Assembly: GCF_020497125.1 (NCBI RefSeq)
Contig: NC_059074.1
Span: 195,725,415-195,789,414 of the forward strand
Length of the DNA: 64,000 nt
From: Mauremys mutica
Taxonomy: Eukaryota > Chordata > Testudines > Geoemydidae
Direction: 5' to 3'
Positions 24,922-37,349 of this stretch are shown here, one piece after another. The notes beneath the pieces were generated by a model. It saw nothing but the letters and a program-made list of their open reading frames with translations. It did no database searches and was not told the origin of the DNA. A program made the position numbers and the translations under genes. Within the stretch, counting starts at the first letter, position 1. Each line of letters starts with the position of its first letter.

Positions 24922-25113
24922 ATTTCTTATATTGATATACCCGGACCAGCAAGTAGAAGGATAAAACGTCACTTGTCAATAAATTGTATCCAAGATATGG
25001 TCATTTGCTGGTGGTCACTGACTAATGACGGAGCATGGCCTTGGTCTCCTATTTCCAGTGAGAGGGACAGAGCCAACTTATTGTTATTAGGCTGCGCACA
25101 TGGCAGACTAGAG
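24922..25113 (+). CDS. WDPCP: WDPCP internal exon c
   Basis: Third WDPCP exon, 192 nt or exactly 64 codons, phase 0 at both ends. The acceptor is ttctccatcag and the donor is gtaaag directly after a GAG codon. The peptide runs from ISYIDIPGPA through the Trp-rich stretch CWWSLTNDGAWPWSPISSE to RANLLLLGCAHGRLE. The WPW...PISSE.DRANLLLLG block is a strongly conserved signature of WDPCP across vertebrates (recognised from memory). It forms part of the N-terminal propeller. The following intron is about 10 kb and contains a foldback hAT and several old SINE/LINE pieces. Confidence 0.95.
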
Positions 25114-25876
25114 GTAAAGTTCTGAACTGTATCTTATTACTTAATTTTCAGATTTGCTAACTAATAAAAACAATCAACTCAAGTTTATACCTGGGGTTTA
25201 AAAACAACAGCAGAGACAAATGCCAGCCGTTCTAAAAAGAGCAGTTCTCTAATTCATGACAAATAACTTAATATTATTAATGTATGAACATGATTTATTT
25301 TTATTTGCACTTCAAAATTGGAATCTATGTGCAATTCAATAAGGAAATTAAATGTATATAAGAGCATGTTAAAGCATTACCACTTTATAGAAAATCTAGT
25401 GTAGGACAGCTAGCCTGTAGAAAAAACTTGTAAATGGGCTAGCAGATGTGGGGCTGCCTGAATGCTCAGAAGTCAGAGTTTTACGTTGTTTTGAGATGCT
25501 ATTATTTATATTACATTTTAAAATAACATTAAACGCACAGAAATGCACTCAAAAATAATAACAAACACTAATGCATCTGCTTTGTAAACTGGTTGTGTTA
25601 AAATCGTGCAGCCAACCTTTTTTACCTCTGGTGAGAGAAACAGAGGTACACAATTCCTAATAATAAAATCTGAATATTGTCTTCCAGTTAGCCCAATAAT
25701 TTAGGAGTTCAATCAGGGGGAGGGGAGGGTAGCACAAGGATAGAAGAATGTGTGAAAAAGTTTAAGCCAACGCAGTGATGGGAGGTGCAAGTCAGGAGAT
25801 GCTAAGTAATGATTATAATGCTTATTTAGCACGATAGGCTCTGTCCTCTTAATCTTATCTAAAGTATAATATGAAT
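25114..25876. other. Intron right of WDPCP exon c
   Basis: Nothing recognised up to the target duplication of the foldback hAT. Confidence 0.4.
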
Positions 25877-25884
25877 TTATATAC

Positions 25885-26176
25885 CAGGGATCGGCAACCT
25901 TTGGCACGCAGCCCACCAAGGTAAGCCCCCTGGCGGGCTGGGCTATTTTGATTATCTGCCGCGTCCGCAGGTTCGGCCGATCGCAGCTCCCACTGGCCGC
26001 GGTTCGTCATCTCAGGCCAATGAGGGAGGCGGGAAGCAGCAGCCAACATATCCCTCGGCCCGCACCGCTTCCTGCAGCCCCCATTGGCCTGGAGCAGCGA
26101 ATCGCGGCCAGTGGGAGCCACGATCGGCCGAACCTGTGGACATGGTGGGCCTCATGCCCAAGGTTGCCGATCCCTG
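25885..26176. mobile_element. Foldback hAT element, 292 bp
   Basis: Perfect ends CAGGGATCGGCAACCTT and (right end, reversed) CAGGGATCGGCAACCTT are flanked by a perfect 8-bp duplication, TTATATAC (25877-25884, 26177-26184). The two halves are largely inverted copies: gttcggccgatcgcagctcc and cactggccgcggttcg on the left pair with cgaatcgcggccagtg and ggagccacgatcggccgaac on the right. The whole element could therefore fold into a long hairpin. No protein is encoded. Confidence 0.94.
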
Positions 26177-26419
26177 TTATATACTAACACACGACAAGAA
26201 GTAAAAATTTGGGCCAGATATTCACATATTTCTAGCCTCAGGATATATGTAAATCCCTTATTGAGGAAGCAATTTAATTAAATAACTTTAAACCCCTTCA
26301 AATATCTATAGTAACAATCAGAAAATAGTAGTAGTATGATCAACACCTTTCATCAATGCTTCATTTACTTGGCCTTTGTTTTTAGTTGCTGGCTGAGTGT
26401 TTGCTCCTTAAACTGCTGT

Positions 26420-26510
26420 AATCGATAATGGACAAGGCACTAAACTGGGACTCAGTTCTTGTGAGGTCTGTTCCTAGTTAGGAAGGAAATGTAGTCTACT
26501 GGTCAAAGCC
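26420..26510 (+). mobile_element. MIR-like SINE head fragment
   Basis: The stretch gacaaggcactaaactggga followed by ctcagttcttgtgaggtctg and atgtagtctactggtcaaag resembles the head of the SINE family seen at 19.2 and 22.0 kb. It is short and degraded. Confidence 0.4.
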
Positions 26511-26919
26511 GGGCATCTTTCTCTGCTGTAGCCCGCAGCCAGCTTCATTTTAAAATGTTCGCCTTACATAAGAAATTTGATTCAAATATTCTCAAATGGA
26601 TTTCATTAACTAAAGTCTATACATGAGCTTTTCACAATAGTCCACTTGTGTAAGCAGTGGTATCTATTCCTTTATAATGGAGATGCATCAGAGTTCTAGT
26701 GTCTTAGAATTATTGCCTTGATAACCAGTGATCCTTATGAATTTTTCCCTTGACATTTTCTATATATATATATTGGAAATGTTATGGAAGAAGAAGATGT
26801 AGTTGATACAGTCTGTCTATATTATTTCTAAGATCTGATTTCTTTCACTGTGGTATTTAAGTACCAGAGTATCTAAACTGTCATAGCAAGGTGGTTTCTA
26901 GCCACATTTCTTTCAGTTA

Positions 26920-27640
26920 GCCTCCCACCATTAGTGCTCATCTTTGACTCTTCTCTTTCCTTCTTCCCACACATCCACACTGTTGTCAAATCCTGGTGCT
27001 GCTTTCTCCACAACCTGTCAAAGTATATGACCCGTTCTTTCTGTCCCAACAGATAAAAAGCTTGTCTACTCCTTGATCAGTTTCTTACAATCTCTTCCTC
27101 TGTGGCCTCTTTGAGTCCCACGTTGCTCCTCTCAGTCCATCCAGAATGCAATTTCTAAAATGCTCTAAATGCCTGTCGATCAGACTACATCATTCTTCTT
27201 TTTTAATCTCTGCCCTGGCTCCCCCATAATGAAATGCTAGTAACAATCAGAAAACAGTCATATGATCAGGGACTGTACCACCTTTAAACTTCTCATTCTC
27301 CACTTTTATACTACGTAACTTTCACTTCATGACTTCACCTGACTGCCATTGCAGATCTTATTGTGACCCCACTTGCTTCCTTGCTCCACCAATGATGCCG
27401 GCTTTTCCATCCCTTTTGTTTTTCTCACCTTTCCATACCTTCTTCCCCATGCCCCCTATAATGGCCCTCCTAATGCAAACAGAACAGGCTCCCAGTCTCT
27501 CCGTATTCAGATCTTTCCTAAAGACTGATAGGCCCAACCTCTTCCCAAGAAGTGGTGTTGCGACGTTGTCCACATGCACTGGGGAGATGCACCTTGCACA
27601 TGCAGTGGGGTTGCTCTGGATCCTAGCAATCCTTTCTTTT
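26920..27640 (+). mobile_element. Possible L2-like LINE C-terminal remnant
   Basis: Broken + strand frames read LTLLFPSSHIHTVVKSWCCF-like and ECNF/SDYIILLF-like pieces, reminiscent of the L2-type reverse transcriptase C-terminus. Stops are frequent and no edge is visible. This is a weak call. Confidence 0.3.
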
Positions 27641-29736
27641 AATGAGGAAAAATAGATTTTTTTAAAAAATGTAACATCCAGTATAAAGGGGACCTTGTGA
27701 ATTGTGTTGTATGGAGGGTTTTTTTTCACATGTATTAAGTCTGAGACTAAAGCATAGATAACATCCCTTTAAAAACAGGATTAGATGCTTTCATAGAGTC
27801 TTTTGAGGGGAAATAGGAACAAATTAAAACCCTATAACAACCAAGCAGTACTTAAAATATTTTAAGTCACGCGGTACACAGTAAAAAAACCCAAAACCTC
27901 CTGGAATGATAGATTGCAGTTTTGTTTACTGGAGAATGCAGTTTAAGATTACTATATTTATGTAAGGTTTTTAATAACAGTTTGCTGTACAAAATCTTTT
28001 ATTGCTTTACTGTTTTTAATCCAGGAACCATTTGGCTGTGTTAAATTGTATAGGATTTGGTGGGGACCAGCCCTCAAACGAGAAATATGAAGGTGCTTTT
28101 CAATGAGTCCATATACAAATATATTTATTCTACTCTTTCTCTTGGTAATAGTGTGAATGGTCAGGGATGCTATTTAAGTTGTTCTCCTGTGGCGCTCGTA
28201 CTGCTGTTTTGCTTTTAAAAATAAACAGAGGAGCGTATCTTCAAGAAATCATTTAAAACCTATTTTCTTATGTATCGATAAGATCTAACATAAAATCATC
28301 CTTGGATTAAATGTTTTGTGAGAAACATGGTGAAAACAAGAACAGATATGAATTATTCCACAGATAGGAATTAAGTGATAATGGTGCCAATGATCAGATG
28401 CTGTGATATTTTCCATTTGTCTTGTCATGTTTATTTTCACTGCAGTTGCCTTTTTTTAGAATAATTGAAATTACTCTTCATTCCTGCGGGAAAAAATAAT
28501 TTGTCTATGAGAGAATATTATGTTTCTTTCTCCCCCGATGACTGTCCTTAGTAGTTAGTGCATCTGAGTTATTTTCTCTCAAACTTGTGAAATAAACATA
28601 GTTGACATTTTATGAGTGAGATATATCCTTTAACAATTACAGTATTCAGAAAGAAAGGTACGCGCCATGTGACTGAATAGTTGCAATACCTAACACAGCC
28701 ATGAAGCAGAGAATGTAAAATTTTTGATGTCACATTGGGTTAAAAGTTCAATGAATAAATATAGAACAAAGATGATGGTGATAAATTTAAAAGAAAATAA
28801 GAATAAATGTTAGGTGAAGATGGAGATGAATGAGACTGTCTGTGAAACTGTAAATACAATGCAGCAAATAAGCCGTCTGTAGTTGGAGTCTTGAGTTCTT
28901 ATTTAAAATGAGTTCAAAAAGAGGTTTATTTTTTCTTCCTTACGTTGTCTAGGACGTTTTACCCTAGAGTGCATCACACTTCCCACTCAACATTTCTAAT
29001 TAAAGTGTTTGTGGCTGTTTGGAATCTCATGGTGTGAAATTAAACTAGCAGTTTTCTAACATGCGTAAAGTAAATCAAACATTTTCTCATCTAAAAGACA
29101 GACAATTCAGTCACAGAGAGCTTATTTCTATGTTTCCTTTGTTTTCTTTTTTATCTGCTTGGTAAGCCAATTTTCTGCTTAGAATCTACTGTTTAAAACT
29201 CTTAATTCATTCAGTATGTGGGCTTTATCCTTTCCCAGTACGCTAGGCAAAAGGCTGCAATTATTTCACCGTGTTAAAGTTTGCACAGAGGAGGGTGCTA
29301 CTACCTAAATAAGGTTTATTATTTTCTTTCAAACATCCAAATAAGAGAGAACTAACATAGCTCAGGTGCTTCCGTTACAAAGATGAAAAGATTTAATTCC
29401 TTAACTTTGAATGTTATGATTTTTGAGTTTGGATTTTAGAGGGTAGAGCATACAATAGCTCTCATTCTGCTGATTAGCTAATGCAGAGCATAGGCCACTG
29501 TCGTGGAAGAAAGAATGGAAATATGCAACACTGGTGCATGACAGCTGCTTTAATAGGGAACACATACATAAATTACAATGCAAAACATTTTAAAATACAT
29601 TTACTACAATTTGTGGTGCAGTGGTTACAAAACTAAAAAGGATACTTCTTTACAGAATATAATTGGTTCTACTTCATGAAAATTACCTTCAGAAATCTCC
29701 CTTTGGAGTCACAGCCCATAGTGTGAACTCTGGAAC
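27641..29736. other. Intron, nothing assigned
   Basis: AT-rich; no exon or element edge recognised. Confidence 0.4.
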
Positions 29737-29744
29737 TGTGTCCA

Positions 29745-29871
29745 CAGGGGCGGCTCTATGTATTTTGCCGCCCCAAGCACGGCATGCCTGCAGGCGATCC
29801 GCTGGTAGCGCGGATTTGGCGTACCCACTGCCGAACTGCTGCCGAAGCCAGGGTGCCGGGAGCCTTCCCTG
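29745..29871. mobile_element. Short degraded hAT MITE, 127 bp
   Basis: The left end CAGGGGCGGCTCTA matches the family at 35.9, 41.5 and 62.3 kb. The right end (gagccttccctg) is a diverged version. The flanking 8-mers TGTGTCCA (29737-29744) and TGTGGCCA (29872-29879) agree at 7 of 8 positions. Most of the usual interior is missing. Confidence 0.72.
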
Positions 29872-29879
29872 TGTGGCCA

Positions 29880-32800
29880 ACAGCTATCCTAAGATGGAGG
29901 CTGAAAACTTAGATTTATCTATGTAAAGGAGGTATTACCCTGTTCTCCTTCCCTAATCCCTGCCTCTTTTCTGTAAATTATGTGCGGCTTCCCTGCTTAC
30001 TTCCCTTGAGCACCTGAGAGAACTCTAGCTCCTAACTTCCCATTCCCAGCCAGATAGACCACTGCACGGTAGCCATTAACACTTCACATTTAGTCAGCAT
30101 AAATGATTAAATGCGGAGTCTAAGTTAGATGCCTGCTCTGGGGATGGGAGGAGACGCAGTCTAATAGGGAGCTTAAAAAAGGGTAACATTGTTGGGTTGT
30201 TTCCTTGTCACCTAAATTTCACATTCCTCCTTCCATTTATCACCCCTGTTCATTAGAAGATAAAAGCACATAGGTTGCATGTGCCATAACATTTGGCTCT
30301 CTGAGAGTTCTTGGCATCCATGTTGGAGCTCAGAGGACACCATTTTCCCTTGCATCCCCTTAATGTACTTCCACAGTTAGATCTGTACTCTAGGGAAGGG
30401 TTCTGTTGATGGCAGTGGGCTTGGGATCAAGCCCCGATGTGAAGGAAGAAATACAAAGAGCCTGGAGAGCTTTAAATAGTCAAGTGAACAATCAGAATCT
30501 AAATGGAACCATTTGAAAGAGCTTTTCTGATACCTTAAAAGATTTGGCCTATAATGGCTGAAACAAAACAGGACAGTCAGACTGCTTAGGGACGAAATAT
30601 TGTCTGTATTTTAGCTTTAGGAAATTGTAAAGCTGGGGGCTTGTCAACCTGGTTTTAGAAATCACATCCACATAATGCGCATTGCTGCATCATGTAGGCA
30701 AGCCCTGAGATCAACACCCCCTCAAAATGCAGACATCTTAATATGTCAGGTCATTGCTTTCCTCATAAACAGAGGTACCAGCCTCCCTAATTTTCCATAA
30801 TCCTCCCAATTAATTTTGCAATTACATTTAAAAGGTAGGATTAAGGGTGTTGTGTGTCACCCACCCCTCAGGTCAGATGAGCCCAGTGCTGTGGCTGTGG
30901 GAGGCATTCTTCTCTGTCACCAGAGCCCCGTGCAGTGGTGCCCGCAGCCATGCTATATGCATATCACATGGGGTGTACCATTTTGTCAGCCAGGGTGGGT
31001 CCTTGGTCACATTTTTGAGGTCCCATGGTGGGCGGAGCTGGTTCTAGGCCAGGGGCCCAAACACATGGCAGCTGTGTCACTGCCGCAGGAAGCAGAGGGC
31101 CAGGCCAAGAACACCTGCAGTGTCTGGCAGGGACGACACCCTGGCCCCCTGTGCCTTCTCCTCCAGTGTAGCCAGCAGTAGCATCTGGGCCACATGGGTT
31201 TCTCCAGGTCTGTGACACTCCAAGCAGCTGCCTGTGGCACCAGTAAATACTCACCACACACCCCAGCGCCGCCTGCACGTGATATTGGTGTCTCCTCTGC
31301 CTGAGCCTGGCTGCCGCCAGGCAGCTACCACCTCTTCCCCCAACCAGACCCCCCTCCATCCCCGCATCTCCACTTCCCCAGCTCAGCAAGCAGCTCCTTT
31401 CAGCCCCATCTCTGCTCTCCCAACCCCACCTAACGCCTCTTTCAGCCCAGCCAGCCGCTCCACTCCAGCACCCCTAGACCTCCCCCATCTCCTACCCTGG
31501 TGTACCCGGAGAGAAATTTCTGCATGAACCAGTTAGAGCACAACATGCAGCCTGCGGCTTGGGCAGTGAATCCAGCACCCAAAACCCTACTGACAAAGTG
31601 AGCCAAATACGCAAAAAACTCCACGCAAAATGGCACCTTGACATAAACCTTTTTCATTTTATAATGTATCGTCAGCCACATTCATATGTTATGACTGAGG
31701 GGGCCGTTTTGGAAAAATATAGCCTGGAGCCTTCACCTTCTTTTCCCTCACCACCTTTCTAGGTAGCCCCAACGTACAAATATTGTATGCCATTCATACA
31801 TTTTCTGACAGTTCAGCTCAGGAACAAAACATGGTGACTTGGAAGAAAGTGCACCTTTTCCACAAACCTTCACACAAACAGCCTTCATTCACATCAATAT
31901 TCAAGAAAAGTAAAGGCAGGTATGGTGCAAACATAGCAACTCACAAATACTCACCAATAATTTTGCCCACTGTTTACCTGGGTTTAGTTATGTCTCCTCT
32001 GTATTGGTGAAGATCTCCCAACCAGAGCTTGCATATATCATTTAGGTCACTTTAACATATAGGTATAAGCATCCATTATTACTCGGTGACTTCTAATCAA
32101 ATATAGCTTATGCAACAAACGCTGCATATACCATACTTCATTTTATGTGCCATTTAGGTTTGATTTTGCATCATTAAAATCAAGGAAGTTTTTCCATTGA
32201 CTGGAATGGGAGCAGGATTGAGTCCCCTTGCTCAATATTGAATGGAAACTGATGTCTCTTGTTTTTCCATCTCCTGCCTCTTTTGAATGAGTTAGTTCAA
32301 AAGACCCCTTTGAACCTAGGGGAGGCATAAAAGAGATAAACTATCCATTTTGCATATACCATCGGGTCTCACAGAAAGCTCCGGCCCACTTCCTTTCTCA
32401 TAGCCCCTGGATTCCTGGGAGCAAATATCCTAAGGACCTACTGGGTGCTATTTAGGCTGTTCCAGCCCTTGCTCACAGAGTTGGACAGAAGATAATTCCT
32501 TAGTCACAGTTTTAGAGTTCTTGTATTTCCTTTACTCCAATTTATATCAAATGTGATTTCTGTTGCATCACAGAGATGAATTCTCATCAAATACATTTTG
32601 AAAATCTAAGCATATACCATCCTCCCTCTTCCCTCTGTCTCCACTGCAGTAATATCTTTGAGGAGGTCCATGCTTAATCACACTTGCCACTCTTGCCTTT
32701 TTACCCAGTATGGAAGCAACCAGAATCAATTTATATTGAGTTTCTCTGACTGTTTCTCAAATATTTTCTACTTTTTTTTGCTGGCAATTTCCTACACATT

Positions 32801-34205
32801 TACAGGATTCTAATAAAAACATTATCTAGTTTCTCTGTAGCAACATCCAAAATCACTTCGTTAACTTTTACTGATCTTCTATCCAAAACATCTATGGTGT
32901 TTATAGAATATTTCTCTTTGCAGGCATAATATCAAAACTCACCCCTCCTGTTTTATTTTGCCTATCCATTTGGTAAACACAATTGTTGTATTGCATCTAA
33001 CTGGCCTAGTATAAAGTAATAAAATGTACCTCCTTTATGCTAATAATATTCTATTTATACTCAATGTTATATAACTCCAGTGCAGCAATATATGCCCCTG
33101 GTATCTGTCGATTGTTGGTCTTTAGCTTTGTTGCCTTTGGCTTACCTGGTCATTACATTCTCAATGGGTCAGTTTCACTGTGGCTAATTCTGGTAACGCA
33201 ACTGAAATAAACAGCGATCAAAACCAGGTGCACTGACTACTAGATATGTACCTTCCTTCATATCTAGGTAGTGCTCTCTATTCTGTTCGTCCCTCACTGC
33301 TCATCTAAAACTAGGTTAGTGATTTTTGTATTATCAGCCAGCCAGTTTGCTGCCATATAGTTGAGCTAATCCGTTGCTGCTTTAGTGCTCAGTTTCTCAA
33401 AATTAGTTTCAGTCGAGTAAACTGCCAAAACAAAACCTTCTAACCAGACTGGCCAACCACCTATTCCTCCTAAATAGTCTGTTTATCCATTTACCAGTCC
33501 TCACTTCAGCAATATCGCTGACATATCAGAATGAATTTTTTTTGTCTCGGTTACAGGGCAAGAGGCTAAATTCTGCACTGGGCCATAGACTCATACAACC
33601 TCAGCATAGTCAAAATGATAAACTACTTTGAGTTAGGTTTCAACGTCTTATGTTTCTATATTTCGAATTCTGACTGAAACACGGTGTCATTTTTTTTTGT
33701 CCCCCTCCAGGCTAATGATCTGCTCAGTCAACTAATCAGGTTTATTATGCATCTTTTTAACTGCTACTTGCATGCTGCCTAACCTCAAAATAAGTTTTAC
33801 TGGCATTTCTGCCTTTAGGGCCTCCAAGATTATTGGCAGGTCAGCAGCATTGGAATATAGTTTAAGGGGTTGTATGGGTGTAACTGAGGGCAGAGTTTGG
33901 CAGAGTCAAACACAAACAAGCTCATTCCTCTCTTTCTCCTAGGTGAACACTTTTGCTAACCGATTGGCTCTCTCTTTAAGAGAAATAGCTATTTATAAAG
34001 TAGGCTGGTTATTTATCTACTGCCTATTTTTTCCCATAGCTTCTCTGCTCAAGTACACACCCAGTGGCTCTTGGACTCCACTATTTTCTTCATCCCTTTA
34101 CAGAACTTCCTGCCTTCTTACAATTATCCATCTGTTGTCTTTGTATCATCCTGTTTTTGTGCTCTGCCTCTAGTTTATTCAACCTGCAATTTTTACAGCT
34201 AGTCC
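29880..34205. other. Intron with a GC-rich unassigned block
   Basis: Most of this stretch shows nothing recognisable. Between about 30816 and 31580 the sequence is clearly GC-rich (C-rich on + strand near 31300-31500) and unlike its surroundings, suggesting an inserted element, but I could not find terminal repeats or target duplications. ORFs in it on both strands look compositional. Confidence 0.35.
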
Positions 34206-34520
34206 TAGATTCATAGATTCATAGACTGAAGGTCAGAAGGGACCATTATGGTCATCTAGTCTGACCTCCTGCACAACGCAGGCCACAGAATCTCACCCAC
34301 CCACTCCTGTAACAAACCCCTAACCTATGTCTGAGTTATTGAAGTCCTCAAATCATGGTTTAAAGACCTCAAGGTTGCAGAGAATCCTCCAGCAAGTGAC
34401 CTGTGCCCCATGCTGCAGAGGAAGGGGAAAAACCTCTAGGGCCTCTGTTTTCATACAGTCATTTACTCTGAATCTAAACCAGCTAGGTTTCATTCGTGAA
34501 CCTCTCCTCATCTTGCATTA
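34206..34520 (-). mobile_element. CR1 3' end fragment
   Basis: On the + strand it opens with tcatagattcatagactgaa, the reverse of the CR1 terminal octamer repeat, and continues with ggtcagaagggaccattatg and gtctgacctcctgcacaacg, a motif I recall from turtle CR1 3' regions. It is 5'-truncated within about 300 bp. Confidence 0.72.
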
Positions 34521-35098
34521 ACTATCACAGGTTTTTGATATATACTGTTTCTACCACTGCTGTACAACCAACAATGCCCACACAAGCATTTGCTCTTACC
34601 GCATCCCAGAGCAAACAATCACAAACATTTTGCTCTTGATACACCGTGTAATTTTTTTTTTTACTTGTTGATTTTTTTAAAAAGTGAATAATCAGCTTTT
34701 CTTGGCATTCAGTCAGCAGCTCATTTTCTTGTTTTCTTCTAGGAATGAGACTGTTGCAAGGGCTATCTTCTCTTGTGTCTTCTGTTCTGCTAACCGCCTG
34801 AGCTCTCTGTGTAGATAAATAATGTTCAGGCTGTGTTGTGTTATATTTTTGCCAAACAGATTACCCTTTAAAAATAAATAAAAGGTTTAAAAATCTATTT
34901 GTAAAATATGATAATTTGTTTGGTTTATTGAGCTGCGAGAATATGGTATGGCTTTTATATTCTAAATTGTTAGCATTTCATTAAATATAATTGATAGATT
35001 TGTTTTGCAGAATTTATATGGAGGATTATATTTTGAAAACTGTAAAAATACGAATGAATCATTATAAATGACTCAAAATATTCTGGATTTTTTTTCAG
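34521..35098. other. Intron left of WDPCP exon d
   Basis: Nothing recognised apart from the T-rich tract that precedes exon d. Confidence 0.45.
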
Positions 35099-35708
35099 GT
35101 TCTGAGTTACATCCATACAGAATGGGATCCACTTGATGCTAGCTTTAGCACTAATCAGCCTTATCAGGTTCACACAGTGGAGCACTCCATCAGCACAGAC
35201 AAAGAGCCCATGGCTGACAGCTGCATCTATGAGTGGGTTAGGAACAAAATTCAGTGCATGGCAGTCACCAGAATACCACTAAGATCCAGGGCCATCAGTT
35301 GTTGCAGGAACATTGCAGAAGACAAGCTGGTCCTCGGCTGTGAGGATTCTTCAATGATTCTGTATGAAGCCCACCAGAGAGTGACTCGGTTAGCCCAGGC
35401 AGAACTATTGCCTGCTTTAATAAACTGCCACCCCAGTGGAGCCATATTTCTGGTTGGCAGCTCTCAAGGGGAGCTGCAGCTTTTTGACATGGCACTGTCC
35501 CCAATTAAAATACAGCTTTTGGCTGAAGACTGCTCACCTAAAGCAACTTTGCAATTCAGTAAACGGTTTGATGTGTCTAGCAGCCTCATCCAGATGCAAT
35601 GGGCAGCTCCTCATGCTGCGTCTGACAGCGACAACAGCATGGAAGTTCATGACCTTCTGTTAATTCGGTTTGACAAAGGACCTTTAGGAGTACTTCAGTT
35701 TAAACTTG
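35099..35708 (+). CDS. WDPCP: WDPCP large internal exon d
   Basis: The largest WDPCP exon here, 610 nt (203 codons plus one base). The acceptor is a long T tract ending in cag and the donor is gtaagt. It starts with VLSYIHTEWDPLD, directly continuing the preceding exon, and covers the rest of the N-terminal propeller. Recognisable family blocks are QPYQVHTVEHSIS, KEPMADSCIYE, NKIQCMAVTRIPL, the blade-like LVLGCEDSSMILYE, CHPSGAIFLVGSSQGELQLF and the end RFDKGPLGVLQFKLG. A start at the internal ATG (35177) would cut off a conserved segment, so translation does not begin here. The frame is fully open, with no frameshift. A hAT with an intact target duplication sits only about 175 bp downstream of the donor, and a DIRS element follows. 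Confidence 0.97.
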
Positions 35709-35883
35709 GTAAGTCACTCAGCACGTGTACTGTACATTCAGGTCTCTAGGCAATAGCCCTTCTTCACCAGCTTCTCTCATTTTGAAGGAAATCGCTCACT
35801 TTAGTCTCAAAATTGCTTATGTTCCAAATAAATGTGATGTCCCCTCATACAGTGACTAACGTAATGGAAACCTGGCCTGTGAG

Positions 35884-36239
35884 CAGGGCCGGCTCCAGAC
35901 CCCAGCGCGCCAAGCGCGCGGTTGGGGCAGCATTTTGCCGGGAGGGCGGCAGGCGGCTCTGGCGGACCTCCCGCAGGCATGACTGCGGAGAGTCCGCTGG
36001 TCCCGCGGCTGTGGTGGACCTCCCGCAGACATGCCTGTGGAGGGGCCGCTGGTCCCGCAGCTTCGGTGGAGCATCCGCAGGCATGCCTGCGGGAGGTCCA
36101 CCAGAGCCGCAGGACCAGCGGACCCTCCGCAGGCACGTCTGCAAGAGGTCCCCTGGAGCCGCGGGACCGGCGACCGGCAAAGCACCCTGCACAGCGCACC
36201 GCCCTGCTTGGGGCGGCTGAATTCCTAGAGCCGCCCCTG
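35884..36239. mobile_element. Non-autonomous hAT element, 356 bp
   Basis: The ends CAGGGCCGGCTCCAG and (right end, reversed) CAGGGGCGGCTCTAG are flanked by a perfect 8-bp duplication, CCTGTGAG (35876-35883, 36240-36247). It shares its ends with the elements at 29745, 41530 and 62286. The interior is a GC-rich array of 52-bp units. The ORFs reading through it on both strands have no domain. Confidence 0.94.
35961..36116. repeat. 52-bp tandem array inside the hAT
   Basis: Units start at 35961, 36013 and 36065, each opening with ggcggacctcccgcaggcat or a close variant; the first two units end with ctggtcccgc. Each unit is itself partly palindromic around ggcatgcc. The third unit diverges and then runs into an inverted copy. 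Confidence 0.8.
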
Positions 36240-36269
36240 CCTGTGAGGGGGGCTTCTAGGTGCAACTAC

Positions 36270-37349
36270 GACAAAATAGTTCTTTTCTGAGTGCTTGCAT
36301 ATGCCCATTCCACTTTAGATGCCTTTGCATGAAGACAGAGAACTTTTCCCCTTACGGGTACCCATTGGGGTGGCTCATGTACCCTCCACACGCTCATGCA
36401 GCTAGCCAAGGGTATAAAGGGGCAGGGCCATCGCAATCCCCCTTTTCACTCCCTTGGTCAGTAGTCAGAATGTGTGTGTGAACTTCTCACGCTCTTTCCT
36501 GTTCTCTCTTCAGAAAAACTTTTTCTCAAGTTTTGTAAATAGTATAGTTGTAGTTATAGTTTTGGTCAGTGGTACTCATTTATGAAAGATTTTTATCTTA
36601 TTTTTCTTCAAGCGTTTAGCTCGGTATCGGAACATGCCTAAGTCTCTGGGATTTAAGCACTGTTCTGGCTATTACAAGTCTATGCCTGTTAGCGATCCTC
36701 ACTCCCGCTCTTTAAAGTGTTTGGGAGAAGGACCCCTGTCTCTAAGGGTTTTACAGGACTAAGAAGCTGAGGGAAGTTTGACTTTGAGATATCCTGATGG
36801 AAGCAGCTTTGCATCCCCCGTTTGGAATCCAGACACTTGCTACATGGGGATTGTGACTCAACTCTACCTCAGAATGCCCCAGACTTGGCAGCATCCTGAT
36901 GTTGAAATTTGTAGAGAAGTGGCCAGATGATGCTAAAGAGAAGTTCAGAGCTCTTGTAAGTGAAAACTCTTGCAAGTGAAAGCCTGGAAACAAGATCATC
37001 TTTATAGGCTGCATTGGATGAGGAAGATTCAGCAGCTCAGGTGATGGCAACAGCAGTCACTATGCTTCGTGCCTCTTGACTGCAGTCATCTGACAATTGA
37101 AGTCCAACAGACAATTGAGGACTTGCCCTTTGAGGGCGCAGATTTACTTCCTGAGAAGGCAGATGAAGCTTTGCATTCTCTTAAGGATTCTAGGGTAACC
37201 CTCATGTCTTTTGGGCATTTGTACCCCAGGCCCTAAGAGAAAGCAATTCTGCCCTCAGGTCCAGGAAAGGTACCCATTCTGCCTGATAAGGCAGCTGGTT
37301 CAGTCCAGACATGCTATAAGTCTCAGAGGAAGAGACCTCTTAGAGTCAT
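36270..37349 (+). mobile_element. DIRS-like retroelement, left part
   Basis: It holds a left terminal repeat whose segment gagaacttttccccttacgg pairs in reverse with the right end of the element near 42.4 kb. A TATA-like ggtataaagggg lies at about 36410, followed by a leader and the start of a gag-like frame (MPKSLGFKHCSGYYKSMPVS then DPHSRSLKCLGEGPL, from about 36633), which I recall from vertebrate DIRS elements. The frame is broken by stops. The part ends at a CR1 insertion. Confidence 0.7.

Noticed and set aside
30816..31527. Possible GC-rich exon or CpG-island promoter
   Set aside because: Frames on both strands are open but contain no domain, and no splice or start context is convincing; kept only as an unassigned block.
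35177..35749. ATG at 35177 as a gene start
   Set aside because: The frame is open and conserved upstream through a good splice acceptor at 35098, so this is an internal methionine of WDPCP.
35807..36290. Several overlapping ORFs of 100-150 codons with repeated peptides
   Set aside because: They are translations of the 52-bp tandem units in a non-autonomous hAT, open on both strands because of composition.
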